Shown: piece by piece, positions 23,650 to 31,720 of the stretch
Layout: the number at the start of each line of letters is the position of its first letter
Position numbering within the stretch: the first letter of the stretch is position 1
Source: a virus
Virus record (IMG/VR): IMGVR_UViG_3300040795_000064
Coordinates: 1-31,793 of that record
Direction: 5' to 3' (one strand)
Length of the DNA stretch: 31,793 nt
Program-made: the position numbers and the translations under genes
The notes under the pieces: generated by a model
The model's database searches: none
What the model was told of the DNA's origin: nothing
Seen by the model: the letters and a program-made list of their open reading frames with translations, nothing else

Positions 23650-23878
23650 CTAAAAAACCTTTCTCAACGAGCATTTTTAAAGTCTCTGCGCCCCCCACAA
23701 AATCTTTTGCGGACGCCTCGTCACCAGCGGAAAGGACCCCGCGTTTTGAAGTCAAAGACATTCCTTCTCCCACTTTAAAAAAAGTTTTGGATTCCCCCTC
23801 GGTTTCTTTTTTTTCTTCTAACGCCCCCAAAGAGTCGGACGCAAGATCCAACTCTTCTTTTTTACTTTTTTTAGCCAT
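23633..23878 (-). CDS. Small head protein in the lambda FI position
   Basis: The ATG at 23878 is preceded by a strong AAAGGAG sequence; an in-frame upstream extension is rejected. The 81-residue product has a basic-acidic disordered start (AKKSKKEELDL) and an ordered C-terminal part (LTSKRGVLSAGDEASAKDF, then LVEKGFLVE). It lies between the capsid and FII-like genes, where lambda has FI, a packaging accessory protein. The FI assignment is positional only. Confidence 0.65.
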   Translation of the reverse strand: MAKKSKKEELDLASDSLGALEEKKETEGESKTFFKVGEGMSLTSKRGVLSAGDEASAKDFVGGAETLKMLVEKGFLVESSH

Positions 23879-23892
23879 AGGAGCTCCTTTTT

Positions 23893-24987
23893 TTATAATT
23901 GTGTATCGAGGCACCCGTAGGTATCTATCGCGGTGGGTATCATGAGAGGACGCGTCCCTACTCCGCCCATCAGCTGCTCCCCATCTTCAGTCATCCACAC
24001 ATTGGTAAAAAGATCAATCCCCCGGGCCGCACTCGCAATGCGGGTGGGGAGCTCAGGAATCAGGCGATTTGCGCCGCCCCCAAAAATTTGACCAATGTTT
24101 GGAATTGCGCCAAAGGTGGCATCAAGACGGCCACTGGAGGCCCGTACGATCACTTTGCCGGGATCCATATAGGGGGTGCTGTTTCCAGTTTGCGGGTTTG
24201 TGTATTTACCCCCATAAGTCCACACATCATATCTATAATTCCCAACTTCGACAGTCCCCCTGTAGGATCCACCCTCACCCGTGACCTGAGCCGCAGCGAT
24301 AGTGCCTAGTTCATAACGCCGGGTGTCGAAACGGGAAAGCACTTCGGCATTTTTTATAAATGCTTCAAACGCAGAAATCCCCATAATAAGCTGATCGGGG
24401 CTTGCAAGTCCATCGCTCCTAACGACCTCCGCGAGCGCGCTGATGTCACCGAGGGGGTCTGCGAGGGCTTGGTCCCACGCTGTGGCGACCGTGGGGAAGT
24501 GGGTTGCTTTTGGCGAATAGTTCAATGTATACAATGTGTTACCTCCCGAATCGGTGAGCGTAATCACACCGGTTTGGAGGACTTGAGAAGCTTGGAGTTC
24601 GATTGCGCGGCGGATCTTACGCTCAACCTTTTCCATCCCCGAAAACATTTTCATCAAAACGTCGGCCCTAAATTCAGGGCTTTGATAAGGATCCCGTCCT
24701 GGCATGCGTTTTAAAAGATCGGAAGAAGACAAAACAATAGATTCTTTGTGAATGGGGGGGACAAAACTTTTATTTGTGTAAAGATCCTCAGAATTTTTTC
24801 TGTAACCTGTTGTTAAATCTTGAATAACTATGGAAACATCTTCCTCACAGCGCACAATATCGAGTTCGACTTCTTGGCTCGAGTGAAAATTCTCGGGAGC
24901 TGTTCTAAAAAAACTTGAAAAAAACATTGTGGGGGCCGCTTTTTGCTCGTACGCCGCGATCATGCGGCGTGTAATGCTATCTGCCAT
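23893..24987 (-). CDS. Major capsid protein, lambda gpE family
   Basis: With the ATG at 24987 (GAGG upstream) the product is 364 residues; an earlier GTG would add six. The protein follows the lambda E family: an N-terminal arm with TMFFSSFFRTAPE, SQEVELDIVRCEEDVS, a LSSSDLLKRMPG motif, a FRADVLMKMFSGMEKVERKIRRA helix and the later VGNYRYDVWTYGGKY strand pair, with NVWMTEDGE near the C-terminus. It forms the icosahedral shell and is preceded by the decoration protein and the protease/scaffold genes as in lambda. Confidence 0.93.
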   Translation of the reverse strand: MADSITRRMIAAYEQKAAPTMFFSSFFRTAPENFHSSQEVELDIVRCEEDVSIVIQDLTTGYRKNSEDLYTNKSFVPPIHKESIVLSSSDLLKRMPGRDPYQSPEFRADVLMKMFSGMEKVERKIRRAIELQASQVLQTGVITLTDSGGNTLYTLNYSPKATHFPTVATAWDQALADPLGDISALAEVVRSDGLASPDQLIMGISAFEAFIKNAEVLSRFDTRRYELGTIAAAQVTGEGGSYRGTVEVGNYRYDVWTYGGKYTNPQTGNSTPYMDPGKVIVRASSGRLDATFGAIPNIGQIFGGGANRLIPELPTRIASAARGIDLFTNVWMTEDGEQLMGGVGTRPLMIPTAIDTYGCLDTQL

Positions 24988-25024
24988 ATTATATAAACCT
25001 CGCACTTAATAAAAAAAAAAAAAA

Positions 25025-25414
25025 TTAATTGTCGTAAATGTTTAATTCTTCAACAGCGACCGGGGTGATTCCATAATTGCGCAAACCATCAATAACTGCC
25101 GCATCCACGTTTGACCCATCCCCATCCGCATCAATTATTAATTTTTCTTTTCTTACCTCACCCGACGCAAGCGCGCGGACAGCGACATCGCCAGCCCCTG
25201 CGGCCGTGACAGCGTAAGTGAGAACGGCTTTGGGTATGCCATTTTCGTTGGTCGACCCGCCCTTTACGAAAGGGACAAGTTTTAAAGATACGGAATCGCG
25301 AGCAAGAATTGTGCCAGCCAAAACTGTGGCAGCCCCACCAAAAGTGAGCAACTCGTCGGTAAATTCGTTGCCGCCCATTCCTACACTTGAATTATTTATT
25401 TGTGTTGTTGTCAT
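25025..25414 (-). CDS. Head decoration protein, lambda gpD-like
   Basis: The 129-residue protein has the D-protein features: an N-terminal arm, then FGGAATVLAGTILARDSVS, a Lys-rich KLVPF loop, TYAVTAAGAGDVAVRALASGEVR and a C-terminal Gly-Ile-Thr-Pro-Val-Ala-Val. In lambda, trimers of D stabilise the expanded capsid. It lies directly before the capsid gene. AGGA precedes the ATG. Confidence 0.88.
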   Translation of the reverse strand: MTTTQINNSSVGMGGNEFTDELLTFGGAATVLAGTILARDSVSLKLVPFVKGGSTNENGIPKAVLTYAVTAAGAGDVAVRALASGEVRKEKLIIDADGDGSNVDAAVIDGLRNYGITPVAVEELNIYDN

Positions 25415-25415
25415 A

Positions 25416-25721
25416 TTATATCCTAACCCCCATGCGGTCTTCTAAAATCGCAAGAACACGCTCAGATCCGGTTTCAAGATCCCCGTCTGATCTTGATACA
25501 TTTTTTAATTCCACAGAATCTTCTACCCGGGCGTTGTGGGCAGATCGGTCCATCGCAGCACTCAAATAAGTGGCTTGCAAAGAGCTCGTCATAAAAGAGC
25601 CATCTTTTATTGCTTGAGAAGCCACATCCATCGCCCCGCTCTTTTCCCCCATGATCAAATGGGCTACCACACGGTCCCTCTCAGCGGCTATCCCGTCTTC
25701 ATAAGTTTTTTCTAGTGACAT
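25416..25721 (-). CDS. Nested scaffold protein (Nu3-like), in frame with protease
   Basis: The codon for Met250 of the protease (ATG at 25721) is preceded by GGAGG at a distance of ten bases. Translation from it would give a 101-residue helical protein equal to the C-terminal domain of the protease. It is the same logic as lambda C/Nu3, where the scaffold is translated from an internal start of the protease gene. The spacing is a little long, but GGAGG is the strongest internal Shine-Dalgarno string I found. Direct evidence for use is lacking. Confidence 0.6.
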   Translation of the reverse strand: MSLEKTYEDGIAAERDRVVAHLIMGEKSGAMDVASQAIKDGSFMTSSLQATYLSAAMDRSAHNARVEDSVELKNVSRSDGDLETGSERVLAILEDRMGVRI

Positions 25722-26468
25722 TAATTTAAGTCCTCCAAAAGATTGGGTTTTTTTATCACTTATAGCGTCTATCATACCACGTTTTAAAGCATTTTTCGCA
25801 AGAAAAACAGAACCTTGGCCATAGCTTTCAATAACTTTCTCTTTTGTAGTTTTTCGAGAATCTGCCACATGCTCTAAAAAAAGGTCCTCTAGCTCGTCGA
25901 GTTCGGTTCTCACAACCCCGCGGCCTTCCGGGGTTCCCACGTCCGGGGCCTTGTTAGGGGCGTTGCTCGAGGCAATTGTGATTTCTTTTTCGTCACGATA
26001 AAAACTCGCAACCACCCCAATCGACCCAACCCGAGTTGCGTAGGATTTTGCCGTGATTTTAGAGGTTTGTGCGGCTATCGCGTAGGCAGCACTAGCTGCC
26101 ATCCCTGTCACAAAAGATTTAATCGGTTTTTTTGATGCTTTTATAACTTCCACCACATCAAACAACCCATCAAATTCACCCCCAGGGCTATTGATCACCA
26201 GTTCGATTTCCTGGACTTCAGGATCGTTGTTATAAAGTTCAATCATTTCAATAATTTGACTGTAGGTGGTATTGGGGAGCCCGAGCATCATTGACATAAA
26301 ATTTTTACGCTGGGTAAGCAACCCCTCAACGAAAATTTTTTTATCGCGACCCCCCGCCTCGGAGGAAGACACATAAAACTTCTCTTCATCTTCTAAAGAA
26401 AACCGAGGAGCCTTATAATCTAAATTATTCAGTCTTTTAAGCGTATATTCTTCTAAAAGCCACAACAT
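25416..26468 (-). CDS. S49 (SppA/gpC-like) prohead protease with scaffold C-terminus
   Basis: The 350-residue protein has the S49 fold: the INSPGGEFDGL oxyanion region at residues 92-102, GMAASAAYAIAA with nucleophile Ser126, and ATRVGSIGVV at 144-153. It should process the prohead, like lambda gpC. The C-terminal 100 residues (after Met250) are charged and helical and look like a scaffolding domain. A very strong GGAGGAGG sequence precedes the ATG. The presence of a ribosome-binding site inside the frame (25732-25736) indicates an additional scaffold product, as Nu3 in lambda. Confidence 0.9.
   Translation of the reverse strand: MLWLLEEYTLKRLNNLDYKAPRFSLEDEEKFYVSSSEAGGRDKKIFVEGLLTQRKNFMSMMLGLPNTTYSQIIEMIELYNNDPEVQEIELVINSPGGEFDGLFDVVEVIKASKKPIKSFVTGMAASAAYAIAAQTSKITAKSYATRVGSIGVVASFYRDEKEITIASSNAPNKAPDVGTPEGRGVVRTELDELEDLFLEHVADSRKTTKEKVIESYGQGSVFLAKNALKRGMIDAISDKKTQSFGGLKLMSLEKTYEDGIAAERDRVVAHLIMGEKSGAMDVASQAIKDGSFMTSSLQATYLSAAMDRSAHNARVEDSVELKNVSRSDGDLETGSERVLAILEDRMGVRI
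25732..25736 (-). promoter_or_regulatory. Internal ribosome-binding site for nested scaffold
   Basis: The minus strand reads GGAGG here inside the protease frame (encoding Gly-Gly), ten bases before an ATG at 25721. It decides the nested start described for the scaffold. Confidence 0.55.
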
Positions 26469-26469
26469 T

Positions 26470-27030
26470 TTACACCTCCTCCAAAGGGGGGACAGCCCCG
26501 GGGGATAGGGTCCAAAATTTAAAAGCGGAGAAGAAATCGCAGGCCCCCGCTGAAGTGTTTTGGTAATGGATTAAAATCAACGAATCAGGTTCAAACACCC
26601 GAATTGACTCAGGTTTTGAGAGGCTCCCTCCCTGGGTAACCTCGTTGCCCCGCCCGGAGTCCCCCCACAAAGGGGTCGAGGAAAAAGCGTCCCCCACATT
26701 ATAAGTTGGGGTGGTCACGACTTCAAATGCTGCCCCACTTGAAAAAATTGAATCATTCCGTAGGTTTACAATCGGAAGAGTTCTTGAAACGGCTCCTTCA
26801 GAAAAAATTTTATAGAGACGATAAAAGCCGCGCTCGCCGGAAGCCCTCACTTCCCTATAATTTAATAAAAGAAACTTATCGGAGGGCATAGTAGCGCGTA
26901 GAAATACAGAAGCTCCAGCAGGAATGGCCTCTTCATACCATTCCACTTCAAATTCGTTGCCCTCCATCGTGAGAGTGCGCCCTAGCTCGCTTGTGATTCC
27001 ACTATATAAATTTTGTTTAATTATTGACAT
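26470..27030 (-). CDS. Unrecognised 186-residue protein between portal and protease
   Basis: The protein is beta-rich throughout, with alternating hydrophobic strands (EFEVEWYEEAIPAGAS, RGFYRLYKIF, DSLILIHYQNTS, FFSAFKFWTL), no signal peptide and no membrane span. It looks like a beta-sandwich structural protein, possibly a head fibre or decoration. Lambda has nothing between portal B and protease C, so this is an insertion relative to that order. It begins with GAGG upstream of the ATG and ends one base before the protease ATG, tightly embedded in the late operon. I do not recognise the family. Confidence 0.75.
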   Translation of the reverse strand: MSIIKQNLYSGITSELGRTLTMEGNEFEVEWYEEAIPAGASVFLRATMPSDKFLLLNYREVRASGERGFYRLYKIFSEGAVSRTLPIVNLRNDSIFSSGAAFEVVTTPTYNVGDAFSSTPLWGDSGRGNEVTQGGSLSKPESIRVFEPDSLILIHYQNTSAGACDFFSAFKFWTLSPGAVPPLEEV

Positions 27031-27035
27031 GTTTT

Positions 27036-28691
27036 TTAGGGTTCCTCCAACATGTAAGGCTCTGTTTTTTCTAATAAATTCACAATATCATAGGTTTTGC
27101 CCAGCTCAAGAAGGGGCCTCATAGCTTCCACTTTTAATTCATTTTCTCGGCGTAACCTTTTGAGATTTTTAGAAAATTTCGTACCCGTGGTAATCCGCGA
27201 CTCGCGAGCGTTCGTTGACCAACCCTCTGCCACAAGCAATTTGCTGCCCTTGGCCTGCTTAAACATATCAGTACTTGGTTTTATGGAGCCGTACCAATCC
27301 ACGGAAAGCCACGCCGCGAATTCGTCATAGCGGCTCGGGTCGCGCCATGATTCTAAAAACCCTGGGGCGCTCAAACGGCGGCTCAGGGTTTCAGAAATCA
27401 TCCACTCAGTATAAATCGGGCTACAGAACTCCTCCCCAAATTCAGTCCAAATTTTATTTAAATAAATTTTAAACTCGTTGATCGCCGCTTGGCTTGCTGA
27501 GTAATTATTTGAAAACGCGAGCGTTAAGATCTCTGGGGGTATTTCGTTCGCCCAACCTATTGCATTTATTATCGTTTTTTCAAAAGACTCAAAGCTGAGG
27601 TCTGTGCCATGGGACCCAAAGCTCACGGGTTCTTCTCCCTGCTGCAACTCCTCTAAAATCATTCCGGGGTGGTGTTTCGTGATGTTATAAGATCTTGTAT
27701 TTCCAGAAGAATCCACTGAAGTGCGGCTTTCTTTTCGTGTTGCTCCTCCGGTTATGGGGAGTGTCCCTATTTTGTCTTGTGTTTTTTTTATAAACATGGC
27801 AACAAAACTATTAATTAGGGCTTTGCGTTGCGTCGAATCCCGATACCTGTCGATTTCTTTCAAACTTTGTAAAACAACAGACAAAATGGGTTGCCCCCGG
27901 GTTTCATCGAGCCTTTTAGAAGTGCCGTAGACAAGCCACGCGATCTTTCGCTTAGAGCGCGGCCCATATGCGGGGACACGTTTATATTCAAAATCATCTT
28001 GCTTCACCCAATAAGCCGCTTTTCTGCGTTTCGCGTCGAATTCGACGCCGTGAATGATCTCATGGCCTTTTGGCAATTTATAAAATTCTGTAAGCGGTGT
28101 GTCGACTCTATTCCCGCTCACAAGCTGCACTTGGGGAAGGCCCGTCTTTCTTGAAATATGAAGAATAACAAGCACATCACCCGTAATCAGAGCCTCCATG
28201 CGCGCGTCTCTTTGGATCGCACCGAAGGTCTTTTCTTGGTAATAATCGCAAAGATTGGGGTCTTTTGACCACAAATTAAAACGGGTTTCGGCGGTCTCCG
28301 TCCAGTCCGCGAGATCGCGTTTCAAAATCTCTTCATCCGGGGCCGCTTCCGGGGTCAGCCCCGTATTGATCTCATTTGTTATCAGCCTTTTTATGATCCC
28401 ACGCGCATATAAATTTTCATTAAAAAGCTGGCTCGAGCGAGCACGAAGCGTCCAATAATCAAGCATTTGCATTTGCGTGGGCCCAAAGCCGAAGGCAAAT
28501 TTGCTGCCATCAAAAACAGAAAACTCATAGGGCGACAACTCCGTTTGTCCCGCGTAAGCTTCTGGTTTTATGTGAGTTTTTAAACTAATCTCATTTTTTT
28601 GTGTGTAAACGGGGAGCGGCGGACTCCCTTGCGGGATTGTGACTTTAAACCCATTTTGAGTTCTCCACAAAGAAAAATCGTTGTTTACCAT
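27036..28691 (-). CDS. Portal protein, lambda gpB family
   Basis: The 551-residue protein contains the lambda-type portal landmarks: MLDYWTLRARSSQLFNENLYARGIIKRLITNEINTG is the N-terminal conserved region near residues 76-110, followed by DARMEALITGDVLVIL, QLVSGNRVDTPL, and KRLDETRGQPILSVVLQSLKEIDRYRD near 250-290. NYSASQAAINEFKIYLN marks the C-terminal conserved region. It forms the DNA-entry dodecamer and binds terminase. Its ATG overlaps the stop of the gpW-like gene by seven bases. Confidence 0.93.
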   Translation of the reverse strand: MVNNDFSLWRTQNGFKVTIPQGSPPLPVYTQKNEISLKTHIKPEAYAGQTELSPYEFSVFDGSKFAFGFGPTQMQMLDYWTLRARSSQLFNENLYARGIIKRLITNEINTGLTPEAAPDEEILKRDLADWTETAETRFNLWSKDPNLCDYYQEKTFGAIQRDARMEALITGDVLVILHISRKTGLPQVQLVSGNRVDTPLTEFYKLPKGHEIIHGVEFDAKRRKAAYWVKQDDFEYKRVPAYGPRSKRKIAWLVYGTSKRLDETRGQPILSVVLQSLKEIDRYRDSTQRKALINSFVAMFIKKTQDKIGTLPITGGATRKESRTSVDSSGNTRSYNITKHHPGMILEELQQGEEPVSFGSHGTDLSFESFEKTIINAIGWANEIPPEILTLAFSNNYSASQAAINEFKIYLNKIWTEFGEEFCSPIYTEWMISETLSRRLSAPGFLESWRDPSRYDEFAAWLSVDWYGSIKPSTDMFKQAKGSKLLVAEGWSTNARESRITTGTKFSKNLKRLRRENELKVEAMRPLLELGKTYDIVNLLEKTEPYMLEEP

Positions 28692-28933
28692 GCTGGGACT
28701 CCATGGATTGTGGCCCCATTTAGCCGAGCTTCGTAGGTCGCGAGCATATTATCGAGGGCATCATTTAATTTTATCAAATTGTCTAAATCAAATTTTGTGA
28801 CAGTTTGTTTTGTTTGGCCCGTGTCGATAACGTAAGTTTTGACTCCATCGGATAGAGCAAGAATGGCGGCTTCATTAGCCACAATTTGCTCTTTTATTTT
28901 CACTATGCGGGAAATTAAAAAATCTCTGTCCAT
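28685..28933 (-). CDS. Head-tail joining protein, gpW-like
   Basis: The ATG at 28933 follows GAGG at six bases; a TTG four codons upstream is less likely. The 82-residue product is a short helical protein with a central strand hairpin (KTYVIDTGQTKQTVTKF) between two helices, the gpW-type layout, and it stands between terminase and portal as W does in lambda. Resemblance is by layout and position rather than by diagnostic motif. Confidence 0.68.
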   Translation of the reverse strand: MDRDFLISRIVKIKEQIVANEAAILALSDGVKTYVIDTGQTKQTVTKFDLDNLIKLNDALDNMLATYEARLNGATIHGVPAW

Positions 28934-28956
28934 AAAAAACCTCAATGATATTAATA

Positions 28957-30927
28957 TTATATCATGGTTTTTCGACTAAATATAATCTCGTTTTTTTCAT
29001 CTTGAGCCGCATCCCAAAAAGCATCCCAGTCGAAAGAAACAAGCCCGAAGGTTTTTAAGCACAACGTATAAGCGAAAATCTCGGCGGCCGCGTGGGCGTA
29101 ACACGTTAGATCCCAAAGCTCGTTGGGCGCGTGGCCCGGTCTGTGCCAGTAGTACACCGAGTACCCCCTCGTGTCTGTTTTTGACCTCCGCGTCTCCACA
29201 GTGAGCTCCTTGAGGTCTTTATCCGTTATGTTTGACGGGGCGTTAAAATGATATTCTTTTTGGGGGCCTTTGTCCGGATCCCAGTCCCGGCGTAGGACGG
29301 GGGCGAGCCGGTCTTTGTAAAGATCCACTAGCACGCGGTAACCTATGGTGCCAAGCTGGGTTTTGAACTCACTAAATTCTTTGAGGGCTTGATTTCGTGA
29401 CGTGCGGTCACGGCCTACAATCGGGTAAACGCCGGATTCATAATCTGAGCAAAAAGACACCACGGTGTCATAGTTATAACCCGCGTCGATCAGCGTAATC
29501 GCTACGCTGTATTCTATTTTTTTGCCCTCGCTGTACCAATTTTTTTCTTCAATAAATTCACGAAGTTGCGACCACACAGGTGCTGCTTTTTCAGCAGTCT
29601 CGTGTTTTCCGCCGAGCAATTTAAAATAATTGATAACAAAAGTCTTGCAATCGACAGTAAATCCCGTAACAAGAACAAAAAGATCATGTTTGTGGACATC
29701 GACCGTGCAAACCATAAAAAGTATGGGGCTTCCCGCATGTAACTTTGCAAAATTATTAGGGATTTCGCCAAAACGGTACTCAAATCTTCTGTGGGCGGAG
29801 ACAGAAACAAAACTAATTTTTGATGAAATTTCTTCAAAGGGTTCGGCGAGCACGTTATTATAGAAAACCTGGTACTTACCCACATCTTTTATTTTTTTAG
29901 TTTTAGGATCATAGGATTGCAAAAAGCTAGAAACACACTTGTACCACGGCTGCATCCCAGCGGGGCTATAAAGAGCAGGGAGATGATACGATCTAATATG
30001 TGGCTCGATGGGTTGCTGCGTAGGGTGCCAGTGGGCTCCATGCTCCGGGGCGAAAAGCTTTGTTTTATCGCCCTCAAAATGCTCAAAACCACACTCTTTA
30101 CATTTAAACCGGACAGAATTTAAAATTAAAGACCCGTTTTCGTCGAGATCCCAGGTGAATTGCGGCCATTCGAGTTTTTGAGGAAAATTACACGAGCGGC
30201 ACAAAACGCGATACTCCCTTTGGTCGCCCCTTCGAAACTGATACTCGATTTTTGAAGACCCCTTGATCAGGGGGGTGGATCCCCTAAAAATTTTTCGCCG
30301 CTCCCAATAACCTGAGCACCGGTCATCGCTTAATGCGTCGGGGTCCCCATCCTTTCCAACCGCGTGGGGGAACGCGTCGAGCTCGTCTTTTAAAAGAACA
30401 CAAATCGAGTAAGAACGCATTTTATCAGCGTTCCGTGCACCAAAAGGAACGAGATAGCCGCCCCCCTCAAATTCGATCAATTTGTTTGTGTTGCCCGATT
30501 TTCTTGAGTTTTCCACATCCGCACTTTGAATAATGTGCGAAAACCCAGAATGATGAATCATGGGCAAAAAATTATTGGCTAAACGAGCCGTAGCGAGCTG
30601 GCGATCTGCTGTTAAGTACATGATCGGCAGCGTTTTAACATGCGCCATATAATAGAACGCGCCGGATTCGAGCACCGTAGAATATGTGATCTGCACGCCT
30701 TTTTTTAAAGAGACTTCCCTCACCGGGCTTTCCACATCAAAACAATCAAGGATTTCGCGCATATAAGGGTTCACGTCATACCTTATAAACCCCGGCATGC
30801 TGGTCACACTTTCAGGTAGATAGCGGTACTTTTCATTAAAATCGGAGGGCTTAAGCCGATGTAATTGTTCGGTTATTTCGCCTATTGCGTCTGCAAGCCA
30901 ATCAGAACCGAGTTTTTTTTTACTCAT
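28957..30927 (-). CDS. Terminase large subunit, lambda gpA (GpA) family
   Basis: The 656-residue protein is a GpA-type packaging motor. The N-terminus has YRYLPESVTSMPGFIRYD. The Walker A region of this family is KKGVQIT at 75-81, and Walker B is VLLKDELDAF near residue 180. A pair of CxxC units (CRSCNF and CKECGF, about 242-280) may bind zinc. The C-terminal nuclease domain starts at VCTVDVHKHDLFVLV and continues with LIDAGYNYDTVV. It cuts concatemeric DNA at cos sites in the lambda-type system. It is the second gene of the late operon, 30 bases after the small subunit. Confidence 0.95.
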   Translation of the reverse strand: MSKKKLGSDWLADAIGEITEQLHRLKPSDFNEKYRYLPESVTSMPGFIRYDVNPYMREILDCFDVESPVREVSLKKGVQITYSTVLESGAFYYMAHVKTLPIMYLTADRQLATARLANNFLPMIHHSGFSHIIQSADVENSRKSGNTNKLIEFEGGGYLVPFGARNADKMRSYSICVLLKDELDAFPHAVGKDGDPDALSDDRCSGYWERRKIFRGSTPLIKGSSKIEYQFRRGDQREYRVLCRSCNFPQKLEWPQFTWDLDENGSLILNSVRFKCKECGFEHFEGDKTKLFAPEHGAHWHPTQQPIEPHIRSYHLPALYSPAGMQPWYKCVSSFLQSYDPKTKKIKDVGKYQVFYNNVLAEPFEEISSKISFVSVSAHRRFEYRFGEIPNNFAKLHAGSPILFMVCTVDVHKHDLFVLVTGFTVDCKTFVINYFKLLGGKHETAEKAAPVWSQLREFIEEKNWYSEGKKIEYSVAITLIDAGYNYDTVVSFCSDYESGVYPIVGRDRTSRNQALKEFSEFKTQLGTIGYRVLVDLYKDRLAPVLRRDWDPDKGPQKEYHFNAPSNITDKDLKELTVETRRSKTDTRGYSVYYWHRPGHAPNELWDLTCYAHAAAEIFAYTLCLKTFGLVSFDWDAFWDAAQDEKNEIIFSRKTMI

Positions 30928-30957
30928 TAAACTTAAGTTCCCTTCTTTTTTTTTCTC

Positions 30958-31518
30958 TCAATTCGTAGAATCCCTTAAATTTTTCGAGATTTTTTCTTTC
31001 ATAGGACGCACAAAGCTTGTGATTTGGCTTCTTATAAATTCTTCCATCTCTTCCACAGAATAATCACTTTTGACCATCGCTTGAATTCTTTTAACAATCG
31101 TTTTAGCCCCGTCGTTTAAAATCTGCGTAAAGCACGTGTCAACCGGCTCTATCACGCCGCGCTTTATGAGATCACGATCCACTAACCGGCCTTCTTTTTC
31201 GGCGTTTTTTATGCGTTTTTCAGCAATATCTTCAATCATTTTAGTCGCTTTTAGCCAATCAATAAAAGCGAGGTCTGTACCAAATTGGGTGATCAGATCG
31301 CGCAGGCTCATGTCTGCTAAGTGTGCAATATTATTCGGTAAATTGACAGGACGTGGGGCGTCTTCGTTTTTTAAGTAAGCAACAACGATCTCGTGCTCTA
31401 AATTAATCGATGCGCCGACGCAAGCGTCTTTAAGCTTCCCCCGCATCAAGTCCCTTACTTTGTCGGGGTGCAGACCGGAGACGCGAGAAAAGTGACTTTG
31501 ACTAACGTATTTGCTCAT
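30958..31518 (-). CDS. Terminase small subunit, Nu1-like
   Basis: The 186-residue protein begins with a winged-helix-type DNA-binding start (SKYVSQSHFSRVSGLHPDKVRDLMRG), then a helical middle with IKNAEKEGRLVDRDLIKRG, a linker region usual in Nu1-type proteins, and a helical end for large-subunit contact. Position directly before the GpA gene supports the call. It should bind the packaging site, expected near or upstream of this gene. AAAGG precedes the ATG, and it is the first gene of the late operon in the window. Confidence 0.82.
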   Translation of the reverse strand: MSKYVSQSHFSRVSGLHPDKVRDLMRGKLKDACVGASINLEHEIVVAYLKNEDAPRPVNLPNNIAHLADMSLRDLITQFGTDLAFIDWLKATKMIEDIAEKRIKNAEKEGRLVDRDLIKRGVIEPVDTCFTQILNDGAKTIVKRIQAMVKSDYSVEEMEEFIRSQITSFVRPMKEKISKNLRDSTN

Positions 31519-31546
31519 TTTAGTAAACCTTTCTTTATTTTTATTT

Positions 31547-31576
31547 AAGTATTTTTACAAAATGTAAAATATACTT
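31547..31576. repeat. 30-base inverted repeat upstream of small terminase
   Basis: Two arms of 13 bases (AAGTAT + TTTTACA paired with TGTAAAA + ATACTT) flank a three-base AAA centre, with one unpaired base on one side. It lies 28 bases upstream of the small terminase ATG. No U-run follows on either strand, so it is not a standard terminator; it may be an operator, a packaging-protein site or a 5' leader hairpin. Confidence 0.65.
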
Positions 31577-31590
31577 GTATTAACAGTGAC

Positions 31591-31692
31591 TTAGAGCACA
31601 AGGTGCGGAGTGCAGGTTGACCGCGCTGCAAAAGCACAGTGTTTACAGTACCTTATGGACATTTCTCCTTTCGGTTCATTGAGTTTTAGCAT
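31591..31692 (-). CDS. Possible 33-residue CxxC mini-protein in the late leader
   Basis: A short frame starts immediately after the terminator U-run and ends before the inverted repeat. It contains IRYCKHCAF and one later Cys, like half a zinc ribbon. The inner ATG (MSIRYCKHC) has AAAGGAG upstream but too close for ideal spacing. It accounts for the GC-richer patch at 31600-31640, but the frame is short and may be chance. Confidence 0.2.
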   Translation of the reverse strand: MLKLNEPKGEMSIRYCKHCAFAARSTCTPHLVL

Positions 31693-31720
31693 AAAAAAAG
31701 CCAAAGTATGTGACTTTGGC
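31692..31720 (-). terminator. Rho-independent terminator facing the late operon
   Basis: Read on the minus strand, GCCAAAG and CTTTGGC form a 7-base-pair stem (31700-31706 with 31714-31720) around a 7-base loop, followed by seven T residues (31699-31693). It would stop leftward transcripts about 170 bases before the small terminase gene. The plus-strand side has no T-run. It may end a gene beyond the window or regulate late transcription as an attenuating leader terminator. Confidence 0.7.

Noticed and set aside
23899-24309. 136-codon plus-strand frame opposite the capsid gene
   Set aside because: Shadow of a clear lambda E-like gene; translation shows no domain and low-complexity His/Pro content.
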